Shown here: in pieces, positions 8,017 to 15,360 of the stretch
How the letters are laid out: each line of letters starts with the position of its first letter
How positions within the stretch are numbered: the stretch's first letter is position 1
Assembly: GCF_003044185.1 (NCBI RefSeq)
Contig: NZ_PYYB01000001.1
Coordinates: forward strand, 992,001-1,056,000
Direction of reading: 5' to 3'
DNA length: 64,000 nucleotides
Source: Paraconexibacter algicola
Lineage (GTDB): Bacteria; Actinomycetota; Thermoleophilia; Solirubrobacterales; Solirubrobacteraceae
Made by a program: the position numbers and the translations under genes
The notes under the pieces: model-generated
Database searches by the model: none
What the model was told of the DNA's origin: nothing
Seen by the model: the letters and a program-made list of their open reading frames with translations, nothing else

Positions 8017-8703
8017 ATGGGCGAACCGCTGCGCGTCGTGCGACTGGGGACCGTCGAGTACCGCCAGGCCCTGGCGATCCAGGAGCGCCTGCGCGAGGCG
8101 CGCCAGGCGGACGAGGTCCCGGACACGCTGCTCGTCCTCGACCACCCGCCGGTGCTGACCGTGGGGCGCCGTCGCGGCGAGGGCGACCTGCCGATGGGCG
8201 CCGCCTGGTACCTGGGGAACGGGATCGACGTCGTCGAGGTCAATCGCGGCGGCAAGGTCACCTACCACGGGCCCGGCCAGGTGGTCGGCTATCCGATCAT
8301 GCGCGTCACCGACGTGGTCGGTCTGGTCCGCGACATGGAGCAGGCGCTGATCGCCGCGCTCGCCACCGAGCACGTGCCGGCGCACAGCCGCACCTGCGAG
8401 GGCCCGGACTTCACCGGCGTGTGGGTCGAGGACCGCAAGATCGCGTCGATCGGCGTGCACGTCGCCAAGGGCGTCACGATGCACGGCTTCGCGATCAACG
8501 TCAGCAACGACATGCAGCCGTGGAACTGGATCGTGCCGTGCGGCCTGAGCGAGGTCCAGATGACCTCGCTGTACCTGGAGAACGGCCGCCCCGACCGCCT
8601 CTCCCCGTTCACGGACGCGATCGTCGCCGCGTTCGCGCAGCGCCTGGACCGCGAGGTCCAGGAGACCGACGCCGCCGCGCTCGGCCAGCTCGTCACCGGC
8701 TGA
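8017..8703 (+). CDS. lipB: Octanoyltransferase (lipoate-protein ligase B)
   Basis: LipB moves the octanoyl chain from acyl carrier protein to the lipoyl domains of E2 and GcvH, the first step of lipoate biosynthesis. The 228-residue sequence shows LLVLDHPPVLTVGRR, RGGKVTYHGPGQVVGYPI, KIASIGVHVAKGVTMHGFAINV and PCGLSEVQMTSL; the Cys of PCGL and the Lys of KIASIG are the catalytic dyad. ATG 8017 was preferred over a GTG at 7999 because it gives the normal N-terminus and sits 6 nt after a CACGAT hexamer that could be a -10. LipA, which completes the pathway, is 7.4 kb downstream rather than adjacent. Confidence 0.95.
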   Translation: MGEPLRVVRLGTVEYRQALAIQERLREARQADEVPDTLLVLDHPPVLTVGRRRGEGDLPMGAAWYLGNGIDVVEVNRGGKVTYHGPGQVVGYPIMRVTDVVGLVRDMEQALIAALATEHVPAHSRTCEGPDFTGVWVEDRKIASIGVHVAKGVTMHGFAINVSNDMQPWNWIVPCGLSEVQMTSLYLENGRPDRLSPFTDAIVAAFAQRLDREVQETDAAALGQLVTG

Positions 8704-8736
8704 TCGGGAGCGCCGGGCGCGCCCCAACGCACGGCC

Positions 8737-8784
8737 GTACTGGGTGATCTGCGTGCCATATCTGGGCTCGGGCTCGCCCAGTAC
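8737..8784. repeat. 48-nt palindromic repeat, copy A
   Basis: The left arm GTACTGGGTGATC (8737-8749) and right arm GCTCGCCCAGTAC (8772-8784) flank a 22-nt centre containing TGCC-ATATCT-GG. The outer eight bases pair perfectly; inside there is one T opposite G (a wobble if transcribed) and one mismatch. Same 13-22-13 architecture as copies B and C. Confidence 0.8.
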
Positions 8785-8809
8785 CGCGCGGTGCGCGCCA
8801 CGTGCCGTC

Positions 8810-8857
8810 GTACTGGGTGATCTGCGTGCCACATGTGGACCTGCGATCACCCAGAAC
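8810..8857. repeat. 48-nt palindromic repeat, copy B
   Basis: The left arm GTACTGGGTGATC (8810-8822) is identical to copy A. The right arm GATCACCCAGAAC (8845-8857) is identical to copy C. Ten central arm bases pair perfectly. The 22-nt centre contains TGCC-ACATGT-GG, itself including the palindrome CCACATGTGG. Confidence 0.85.
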
Positions 8858-8953
8858 CGCGGACCCCGCGCCGCGAGCGTGCGCCGGGGCGTCCCCTGAC
8901 GCCCGCCGCGCCCGAGCGCCACCGCGCGCGCCCGCCGGCCCGCCCGCACGGCC

Positions 8954-9001
8954 GAACTGGGTGATCTGGATGCCGGATATGGGCCGCAGATCACCCAGAA
9001 C
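8954..9001. repeat. 48-nt palindromic repeat, copy C
   Basis: The left arm GAACTGGGTGATC (8954-8966) and right arm GATCACCCAGAAC (8989-9001) pair, with CTGGGTGATCT matching AGATCACCCAG over 11 bp. The centre contains TGCC-GGATAT-GG. The GCC...GG core is kept while the six bases within differ in all three copies. Confidence 0.85.
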
Positions 9002-9063
9002 CGCCCGGGTCGGGCCGGGCGCGCCCCGGCGAACGCGCGTGCTCGCGGCGCCCGCGCCGCGTG

Positions 9064-9429
9064 CTACTCGCCGGCGTTCGCAGCCGCGACGCCCAGGGCG
9101 ACGGCGCCGGCGGCGGTGAGGCCGCCGAGGACGGCGGTGGTCTTGGGGAGGCTGCCGTCGCGACCGCCGAGGACGGCGCTGACGACGTCGGCGGCGTCGG
9201 TGAGGACGCCGATCTTGATCCAGGTCGCGCGGGACGGGCCGGTCGTGGCGTTGGTGCCGACCGCGAGCGCGACGTCGCGGGCGCCGAACAGACGGGCCAT
9301 GTAGGAGGCCTGCGGGTTGGCGTCGACGTCCATGCCGAAGAGCTTGCCGAGGGTGTTGGGGGCGACGAAGGCTCCGACGCCGACGGCGATGCGGAGTCCG
9401 GTGAGGAGCTGGAGGGGGTTCTTGGCCAT
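9064..9429 (-). CDS. DUF4267-like small membrane protein
   Basis: ATG 9429 gives 121 residues with about four hydrophobic segments: LLTGLRIAVGVGAFVAPNTLGKLFGM; ARLFGARDVALAVGT; WIKIGVLTDAADVVSAVLGG; and TTAVLGGLTAAGAVALGVAA. The pattern (helix, GxxDxxxP-like turn, ArLfGaRDvaLa) resembles DUF4267 / hypothetical actinobacterial proteins of about 120 residues. Function is unknown. A TAGGGT hexamer (9437-9442, minus strand) lies 7 nt upstream with no Shine-Dalgarno, so a leaderless start is likely. The divergent neighbour is the ferredoxin reductase-desaturase operon. Confidence 0.7.
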   Translation of the reverse strand: MAKNPLQLLTGLRIAVGVGAFVAPNTLGKLFGMDVDANPQASYMARLFGARDVALAVGTNATTGPSRATWIKIGVLTDAADVVSAVLGGRDGSLPKTTAVLGGLTAAGAVALGVAAANAGE

Positions 9430-9471
9430 GGACGCGACCCTAACCGGATGCGCCCACCTCCTGTCTCTATT

Positions 9472-9509
9472 TGACATGAAACGATGTCACATGATTCCAT
9501 GACATGTGA
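9472..9509. promoter_or_regulatory. Two overlapping inverted repeats (probable operator) before the desaturase operon
   Basis: In a conspicuously AT-richer stretch, TGACAT (9472-9477) and ATGTCA (9484-9489) form a 6-bp inverted repeat with a 6-nt gap. TCACATG (9487-9493) and CATGTGA (9503-9509) form a perfect 7-bp inverted repeat with a 9-nt gap. They share bases 9487-9489. The block also contains TTGACA (9471-9476), a consensus -35. It lies between divergent genes and is most likely a TetR/GntR-type operator controlling desaturation; no cognate regulator gene is adjacent. Confidence 0.6.
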
Positions 9510-9550
9510 TGCACGACGCTCCCCGGTTGCTCCCGAACCTCCGACAGGCG

Positions 9551-9556
9551 TAGCGT
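9551..9556 (+). promoter_or_regulatory. -10-like TAGCGT with -35-like TTGCTC for the reductase-desaturase operon
   Basis: TTGCTC (9527-9532) and TAGCGT (9551-9556) are separated by 18 nt, and the ATG follows 6 nt after TAGCGT. This would place transcription start essentially at the start codon. The paired inverted repeats lie just upstream of the -35. Confidence 0.5.
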
Positions 9557-9562
9557 CCCGCC

Positions 9563-10663
9563 ATGGTCGAACACGGCGCTGCGCCCAAGATCTCCGGCCT
9601 CCGACGACTGCTCGTCGGAGCCGCCCGGACCATCACCACCCCCCTCGTCCCCGACGACTACCTCGGCCTGCTCGACCCGCGCTGGTCCGCGCGCGAGCTC
9701 ATGGGCACGATCGTGCGCCTCAAGCCCGAGACGCCGGACGCGACGACCGTCGTCGTGAAGCCGTCGTTCCCCTGGCCCGGCCACCGGCCCGGCCAGTACC
9801 TGCGCATCGGCGCCGAGCTCAACGGCATCCGCCACTGGCGCGCGTACTCGCTCACGAGCGATCCCGACCATCCCGAGGGCCTCGTGTCGATCACCGTCAA
9901 GCACGTGGAGGAGGGCCTCATGTCGCCGTTCTTCACGCGACGCGTCCAGCCCGGCGCCATGGTCTACCTCGGGCAGGTCGAGGGCGAGTTCCGCCTGCCC
10001 GACCCGCTCCCGCACAAGGCGCTCTTCTTCAGCGCCGGCTCCGGCGTCACGCCGATCTGGGCGATGATCCGCGAGCTCGAGCGCCGCGACGCCCTGACCG
10101 ACGTCGTGCATATCCACTGCGCCCGCGAGCCCGAGACCGTCATCTTCGGCGAGGACCTGCGGCGGATGCACGCCCGCTACCCCGGGTACACGCTGCACGA
10201 GCACCTCACCGGACAGGTCCCTCGCATCACCCCCGACACGCTCGCCGAGCTCGTGCCGGACTGGGCGGAGCGCGACACGTTCCTCTCCGGTCCCCGCGAG
10301 ATGATGGACGTCTTCGAAGACCACTGGAAGACCGTCGGCGACCCCGACCGGCTGAACATGGAGCGCTTCCAGCCGATCATCGGTCGCGGCGACGCGGAGG
10401 TCGGGGGCGGCGGGACCGTCCGCTTCCGCGTCACCGACGTCGAGGCCACCTGCGCGCCCGGCGTCTCGATCCTCGTCGGGGGTGAGGAGGCCGGTGGCCT
10501 GCTCCCCTACGGCTGCCGCATGGGGATCTGCCACACCTGCGTCGGCCGGCTGCGCGCCGGCCAGGTCCGGGACCTCCGCACGGGCGAGGTCCACGGCGAG
10601 CAGGGCCAGACCGTCCGTACCTGCGTCAACGCCCCGGAAGGACACGTGGAGATCGAGCTATGA
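9563..10663 (+). CDS. Ferredoxin/flavodoxin-type reductase with C-terminal 2Fe-2S domain
   Basis: This 366-residue flavoprotein delivers electrons from NAD(P)H to the membrane desaturase encoded next. Domains: an N-terminal helical lead (1-45), FAD-binding barrel with RAYSLTSDP (about 95), NAD(P)H domain with SAGSGVTPIWAMI (about 155) and FLSGPREMMD, and a plant-type ferredoxin domain (about 275-366) with cysteines in YGCRMGICHTC and a final RTCVN. It matches the organisation of mycobacterial Rv3230c, partner of DesA3. The gene overlaps the desaturase by four bases (ATGA), so translation is coupled. Regulation probably acts through the upstream inverted repeats. Confidence 0.9.
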   Translation: MVEHGAAPKISGLRRLLVGAARTITTPLVPDDYLGLLDPRWSARELMGTIVRLKPETPDATTVVVKPSFPWPGHRPGQYLRIGAELNGIRHWRAYSLTSDPDHPEGLVSITVKHVEEGLMSPFFTRRVQPGAMVYLGQVEGEFRLPDPLPHKALFFSAGSGVTPIWAMIRELERRDALTDVVHIHCAREPETVIFGEDLRRMHARYPGYTLHEHLTGQVPRITPDTLAELVPDWAERDTFLSGPREMMDVFEDHWKTVGDPDRLNMERFQPIIGRGDAEVGGGGTVRFRVTDVEATCAPGVSILVGGEEAGGLLPYGCRMGICHTCVGRLRAGQVRDLRTGEVHGEQGQTVRTCVNAPEGHVEIEL

Positions 10664-11853
10664 CCACCGCCACCTACACCAGCGACCACCCGAACCATCC
10701 GCTGCACCGCCTGACGCCCGAGCAGATCGAGGAGATCGGCGACGCGTTCCAGGCGATCCACGACGAGGTGAAGGCGGACCTCGGCGAGCGCGACGCCCAG
10801 TACATCCGCAACCTGATCCTGTTCCACCGCCGCCTCGCCGCCCTCTCGCGGATCGTGCTGATGGCCTCGCGCTACCCCCCGGCGTGGGTGCTCGGCACCA
10901 CGGGACTCAGCGTCGCGAAGATCCTCGAGAACATGGAGATCGGGCACAACGTCCTGCACGGCCAGTGGGACTGGATGAACGACCCGAACATCCACTCCTC
11001 GACCTGGGACTGGGACACCGCCTCGACCGCGGAGTCCTGGAAGCACTCGCACAACTACCTGCACCACACGTACACGAACGTCGTCGGCAAGGACAAGGAC
11101 GTCGGCTACGAGATCATGCGGGTCGACCCCAAGCAGCAGTGGGAGCCGCGGTTCCTCGCGCAGCCGGTCGTGAACGTGCTGCTGATGCTCCTGTTCGAGT
11201 GGGGCGTCGCGCTGCACGACCTCGACATCGAGGCGATCCGCAAGGGCAAGAAGGACCCGAAGGAGCTCAAGCGCGAGCTGCGCGGCATCGGTCGCAAGGC
11301 CGGCCGGCAGATCCTCAAGGACTACATCGCGTTCCCGGCGCTGAGCGGCCGCAAGGGCTTCAAGGCGACGTTCGCCGCGAACTTCACCGCGAACCTCGTG
11401 CGGAACATCTGGTCCAACGCGATCATCTTCTGCGGCCACTTCCCCGACCAGGCGTACACGTTCACCGAGGAGGAGGCGGCGGACGAGTCGCGGGGCGCGT
11501 GGTACCTGCGCCAGCTGCTCGGCGCGGCGAACATCGACGGCAGCGACACCTTCCACCTGATGAGCGGCAACCTCAGCTACCAGGTCGAGCACCACCTCTT
11601 CCCGGACATGCCGAGCAGCCGCTACAAGGAGATCGCCCCGAAGGTGAAGGCGATCTGCGAGCAGTACGAGCTCCCGTACAACACCGGCCCGTTCCTGCAG
11701 CAGTGGCTGATGGTCCAGCGCACGATCCTGCGGCTCGCCTTCCCCGGAGGCGAGGAGCGCCCGAAGGCGCCGCCGTACGTCGCGCCGCCCGAGGTCCAGG
11801 ACCCGGGCCCGGTCGTCGCGAGCGCGCAGGGCCCGATCCCCGCGTTCCCGTGA
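10660..11853 (+). CDS. Acyl-CoA/acyl-lipid fatty acid desaturase (DesA3-like)
   Basis: This integral membrane di-iron desaturase of 397 residues introduces a double bond, by analogy delta-9 of stearoyl-CoA. The three histidine clusters are visible: GHNVLHGQWDW (HxxxH), HSHNYLHHTYTN (HxxHH) and NLSYQVEHHLFPD (QxxHH). Hydrophobic segments are short and partly embedded, as in the family. A Pro-rich C-terminal tail of about 35 residues is extra. Electron supply comes from the overlapping reductase gene. Substrate type (CoA versus lipid) and regiochemistry cannot be read from sequence. Confidence 0.92.
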   Translation: MTTATYTSDHPNHPLHRLTPEQIEEIGDAFQAIHDEVKADLGERDAQYIRNLILFHRRLAALSRIVLMASRYPPAWVLGTTGLSVAKILENMEIGHNVLHGQWDWMNDPNIHSSTWDWDTASTAESWKHSHNYLHHTYTNVVGKDKDVGYEIMRVDPKQQWEPRFLAQPVVNVLLMLLFEWGVALHDLDIEAIRKGKKDPKELKRELRGIGRKAGRQILKDYIAFPALSGRKGFKATFAANFTANLVRNIWSNAIIFCGHFPDQAYTFTEEEAADESRGAWYLRQLLGAANIDGSDTFHLMSGNLSYQVEHHLFPDMPSSRYKEIAPKVKAICEQYELPYNTGPFLQQWLMVQRTILRLAFPGGEERPKAPPYVAPPEVQDPGPVVASAQGPIPAFP

Positions 11854-11913
11854 GCGGCACGGGGGTGGGTGCGGCCCATCCCCTGGGTGGCTGACCGCGG
11901 GGTCGGGCGCGCG

Positions 11914-11919
11914 TAGCGT
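11914..11919 (+). promoter_or_regulatory. -10-like TAGCGT before the Ser/Thr kinase gene
   Basis: TAGCGT ends 8 nt before GTG 11928 with no Shine-Dalgarno in between. It supports this GTG over later ones and a leaderless transcript. Confidence 0.45.
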
Positions 11920-11927
11920 CCGGCCCC

Positions 11928-13946
11928 GTGGAGTCCCCGCCGCCCGACAGCCATCCGCGCACCGCACCGGAAGTAGGATCCCGGGCCGTGCTGGCCCCCG
12001 GGACCGAGATCGCCGGCCATCGCGTCCGGCGCGAGCTCGGGCGCGGCACGACCGCGATCGTGGTCGAGGCCGACCCGCCCGGCGGCGGCGCGCCGGTCGC
12101 GCTGAAGGTCCCGCTCTCCGGGACCGCCGACGACCCGACGGTGCGTGCGCGGTTCCTGCGCGGCGCGCGCGCCCAGGCGGCGCTCGCCCATCCGGCGGTC
12201 GTGCGCGTGCACGCGGTCGGGGAGAGCCCGGTCCACGGGCCGTGGATGGCGATGGAGCTCGTGCGTGGCGCGACGCTCGGGGAGCTGCTGGGCGTCGGCG
12301 AGCTGCCGGGGGGCCGCGCGCTGCGGGTGCTCGAGCAGGTCGCGGGCGCGCTCGACGCCGCGCACGCGGCGGGCGTCGTGCACCGGGACGTCAAGCCGTC
12401 CAACGTGCTCGTCGACGGTGACCGCGCGTGGCTGGCGGACTTCGGCCTGGCGCGCGGGGACGAGGACGACGAGGCGACCACGCGCGCCGGGGCGGTCATC
12501 GGGACGCTGCCCTACCTGGCCCCGGAGCTCGTGCGCGGCGGGCCGCCGTCGGCCGCGGGGGACCGCTACGCGCTCGCGGCGGTCGCGCACCAGCTGCTGG
12601 TCGGGGAGACCGTGTTCCCGCGCCCGACGGACGCCGCGATCCTGTTCGCGCACGTCGAGGAGCCGCCACCGGCGGCGAGCGCCCGTCGGCCCGCGCTGCC
12701 GGCGGCGGTCGACGCCGTGCTCGCGCGCGGCCTCGCGAAGGAGCCCGCCGACCGCTTCCCGACCGCGACCGCGTTCACGGACGCGCTGCGCGACGCGCTG
12801 GGCCCCGCGGCGGCGCAGCTGCCGTCGCCGGTGCCCGCGACCCGCGCGGAGGCCTCGACCGTCGACCCGCCGTCGGGGGCCGCTCCCGCGGCGCCGGCCC
12901 GGGACGAGGCCCCGCCCGCGCACCCCGCGCCGTCGACTGCCGGAGATCGCCGGGACGCGGCCGGCGTGACCCCGCCGCGCCGCGCGCGACCCGGCCGGCG
13001 GCTGCTGCTGCTCGGCGCGCTCGCGGCGGCGGGGGCGGCCGCCGGGGTCGTCGTGCTGGTGCCCGCGGAGGACCGTGGTCCCGCCCGGGCCGCCGACGCT
13101 GTCCCGCCGGTCGGCAGCGGCCTCGTGGCGATCGGCAGCGCGCTCGACGGACCGGCCGACGAGCTGCGGGGCCGCGACTGCCGCGACCGGGTCCCGTCGG
13201 GCAGCTCGCCGGCGTGCACGGTGCTGCAGACCGAGCTGCCGGGCCGCCGGACCGTCGTGCCGACGACCGGCGCGATCCGCGCGTGGACCGTCCGCGGCGC
13301 GCGCGGCGAGCTGGTCCTGCAGGTGCTCCGCCGGCGGGGCGGCGAGATCTTCCAGGTCTTCCGCTCGCAGCCCACGGTCGTCCCCGACACCGGCGTGCAC
13401 CGCTACCCGCTGGCGCTGCCCGCGCTGGCCGGGGACCTCGTCGCGCTCGCGGTCCTGCCGGGCGCCCGGGTCGGGTTGCGGCCCGCGGCGGGCGCGCGGA
13501 CCGAGCGGTGGTTCGGCCCGGTGAGCGCCCAGACCGGTCCCGGCCGGACGACGGGGTTCGCCTACGACGTGCAGATGCGCGTCGAGCTCGAGCGCGGCGC
13601 GACGGTGCCCCCGCCGCGGCTGCTCGTCGGCGCGGAGGCGGCCCGGGCGCGCGCGGGCCGGGAGGTCGCCGCCTCCGAGACGCGCCTGCCGGACGGTCGC
13701 CGCGTGCGCGTCGCGCTCGTCGAGGTGGGAGGCGCGGTGGTCGTGGACCTCTTCCGCGGCGGGGTGCGCCGCGCGCGCAGCGTCGTGCCCGACCTGCGGC
13801 CCGGCGGTGAGGTCGTCGAGTTCAAGGCGTTCGAGTCCCCGGGCAACGACAGCCAGCTGAACGTCGGCTGGCGCAACCCGGGCACGCGCAGCGACATCGC
13901 CCACTACTTCGGGCTGCTCGCCGAGTCGCTGGAGTACTACAGCTAG
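11928..13946 (+). CDS. Receptor-type serine/threonine protein kinase (PknB-like)
   Basis: The 672-residue protein has a cytoplasmic Hanks-type kinase domain (about 28-285), a Pro/Ala linker, one transmembrane helix (about 352-375) and an extracytoplasmic domain of about 300 residues. Kinase motifs visible: LGRGTTAIVVEA (glycine loop), VALKV (Lys), VHRDVKPSNVLVD (catalytic loop), DFGLARG (metal) and LPYLAPELVRGG (activation segment). The outside part is beta-rich, with a single CxxxxxxxxxxxxxC pair near its start, and is not a PASTA domain; its ligand is unknown. The stop codon lies in CTAG, which also supplies the stop of the convergent decarboxylase gene, so the two reading frames overlap by four bases. 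Confidence 0.9.
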   Translation: MESPPPDSHPRTAPEVGSRAVLAPGTEIAGHRVRRELGRGTTAIVVEADPPGGGAPVALKVPLSGTADDPTVRARFLRGARAQAALAHPAVVRVHAVGESPVHGPWMAMELVRGATLGELLGVGELPGGRALRVLEQVAGALDAAHAAGVVHRDVKPSNVLVDGDRAWLADFGLARGDEDDEATTRAGAVIGTLPYLAPELVRGGPPSAAGDRYALAAVAHQLLVGETVFPRPTDAAILFAHVEEPPPAASARRPALPAAVDAVLARGLAKEPADRFPTATAFTDALRDALGPAAAQLPSPVPATRAEASTVDPPSGAAPAAPARDEAPPAHPAPSTAGDRRDAAGVTPPRRARPGRRLLLLGALAAAGAAAGVVVLVPAEDRGPARAADAVPPVGSGLVAIGSALDGPADELRGRDCRDRVPSGSSPACTVLQTELPGRRTVVPTTGAIRAWTVRGARGELVLQVLRRRGGEIFQVFRSQPTVVPDTGVHRYPLALPALAGDLVALAVLPGARVGLRPAAGARTERWFGPVSAQTGPGRTTGFAYDVQMRVELERGATVPPPRLLVGAEAARARAGREVAASETRLPDGRRVRVALVEVGGAVVVDLFRGGVRRARSVVPDLRPGGEVVEFKAFESPGNDSQLNVGWRNPGTRSDIAHYFGLLAESLEYYS

Positions 13947-15328
13947 TGGTGGAACGCGGTCGGCTCCCCGCCGACCGCGCCGCGCCCGGAGAGCGCGGCG
14001 ACGACCTCGCCGAGGTGCTCGACGAGCTTGGCGGCGAGCTCGGGACCGAAGCCGTTGCGGACGACGACGCGCAGCACGGCGAGGTCCTGCAGGCCCTCCG
14101 GGAACGTGTACGCGGGCACGAGCCACCCGTACTGCCGCAGCCGGGCGGACACGTCGTAGACGTCGAAGGCCGTCTCCCCCTCGCGGATGCGCACCGCGAA
14201 GACGGGCAGCTCGCTGCCGTCGGACACGAGCTCGAACGGCTCGATCTCCGCGATCCGCGCCGCCATCCAGGTCGCGGTGTCACGCGAGGCCTGCTGCACG
14301 CGCCGGTAGCCCTCGAATCCGAGCCGCAGCAGCTCGTAGTACTGGGCGACGACCTGGGCCCCGGGGCGCGAGAAGTTCAGGCCGTAGGTCGGCATGTCGC
14401 CGCCGAGGTAGTTGACGTGGAAGACGAGCTCCTCCGGGAGCGCGTCGCGGCTGCGCCACACCGCCCAGCCGACCCCGGGGTAGACGAGCCCGTACTTGTG
14501 GCCGGACGCGTTGATCGATCGCACGCGCGGGACGCGGAAGTCCCAGAGCAGGTCGGGGTCCAGGAACGGGGCGACGAACCCGCCGGAGGCGGCGTCGACG
14601 TGCACCGGCACGTCCAGGCCCGTCTCGTCCTCGAGCGCGTCGAGCATCGCGGCGATCTCGGCCACGGGCTCGTAGCTGCCGTCCATGGTCGAGCCGAGGA
14701 TCGCGACGACGCCGATCGTGTGCTCGTCCACGAGCGGTCGGGCGCTGTCGGCGTCGAGGTGGGTGCGGCCGGGGGCCAGCGGGGCCTGGCGCGCCTCGAC
14801 GTCGAAATAGCGGCAGAACTTCTCCCAGCAGACCTGGACGTTGGCGCCCATCACGAGGTTCGGTCGCTCCACGGACGCGCCGGCGGCGCGGCGCCGCGCC
14901 TCCCAGTGGCGCTTGAACGCGAGGCCGGCGAGCATGCACGCCTCGGAGGATCCGAGCGTCGAGCAGCCCGTGGCGCCCTCGCCGTCCGGGCGGGTCGGGG
15001 CGTTCCACAGGCCGGCGATCATGCTGACGCAGCGCGCCTCGATCTCCGCGGTGAGCGGGTACTCGTCCTTGTCGATCATGTTCTTCTCGTGGCACTCGGC
15101 CATGAGCCGGGCGGCCTGCGGCTCCATCCACGTCGTCACGAACGTCGCGAGGTTGAGCCGGGCCTGCCCGTCGAGCAGCAGCTCGTCGTGCACGACGCGA
15201 TAGGCGGTCTCGGGGTCCATCTCGCCGTCCGGGAGGCGGTGGCGCGGGAGCCGGTCGGCGCCTCCGGGCGGGGCGTGCTGGGGACGCACGGAGAGCGGCG
15301 GGGCGTCGGGCCGGTGGGCGTGGAGCAT
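13943..15328 (-). CDS. gadB: Glutamate decarboxylase (PLP-dependent)
   Basis: It decarboxylates glutamate to GABA, consuming a cytoplasmic proton. The 461-residue chain (ATG 15328) shows group II decarboxylase features: GCSTLGSSEACMLAGLAFK, VHVDAASGGFVAPF, and SINASGHKYGLVYPGVGW, where the Lys binds PLP, followed by FSRPGAQVVAQYYELLRLG. A long N-terminal segment before the fold is normal for GAD. A TAGCGT hexamer (15336-15341, minus strand) sits 7 nt upstream. No glutamate/GABA antiporter lies beside it, so a role in acid tolerance or GABA metabolism is open. Convergent overlap with the kinase gene at CTAG. Confidence 0.93.
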   Translation of the reverse strand: MLHAHRPDAPPLSVRPQHAPPGGADRLPRHRLPDGEMDPETAYRVVHDELLLDGQARLNLATFVTTWMEPQAARLMAECHEKNMIDKDEYPLTAEIEARCVSMIAGLWNAPTRPDGEGATGCSTLGSSEACMLAGLAFKRHWEARRRAAGASVERPNLVMGANVQVCWEKFCRYFDVEARQAPLAPGRTHLDADSARPLVDEHTIGVVAILGSTMDGSYEPVAEIAAMLDALEDETGLDVPVHVDAASGGFVAPFLDPDLLWDFRVPRVRSINASGHKYGLVYPGVGWAVWRSRDALPEELVFHVNYLGGDMPTYGLNFSRPGAQVVAQYYELLRLGFEGYRRVQQASRDTATWMAARIAEIEPFELVSDGSELPVFAVRIREGETAFDVYDVSARLRQYGWLVPAYTFPEGLQDLAVLRVVVRNGFGPELAAKLVEHLGEVVAALSGRGAVGGEPTAFHH

Positions 15329-15360
15329 GGGCGCGACGCTACCGGTCGGGCGCTGCGTGC

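Larger units (their letters stand above)
8704..9063. other. 360-nt gene-free interval carrying three palindromic repeat units
   Basis: No credible gene was found between lipB and the membrane protein at 9064. Open frames here exist on both strands but owe their existence to the repeats (peptides such as YWVICVP and NWVIWMP recur) and have no start signals. The interval holds three 48-nt units listed separately, spaced 73 and 144 nt start to start. GC-rich filler lies between them. Nothing else was recognised. Confidence 0.7.

Noticed and set aside
8737-9001. CRISPR array
   Set aside because: The repeats are palindromic 48-nt units with irregular 25-nt and 96-nt intervals, only three copies, and no cas genes in the window.
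8802-9119. Plus-strand open frame with recurring NWVIWMP/YWVICVP peptides
   Set aside because: The peptide recurrence is explained by translation of the DNA repeats. No start signal or upstream promoter is visible and the frame overlaps the convergent gene at 9064.
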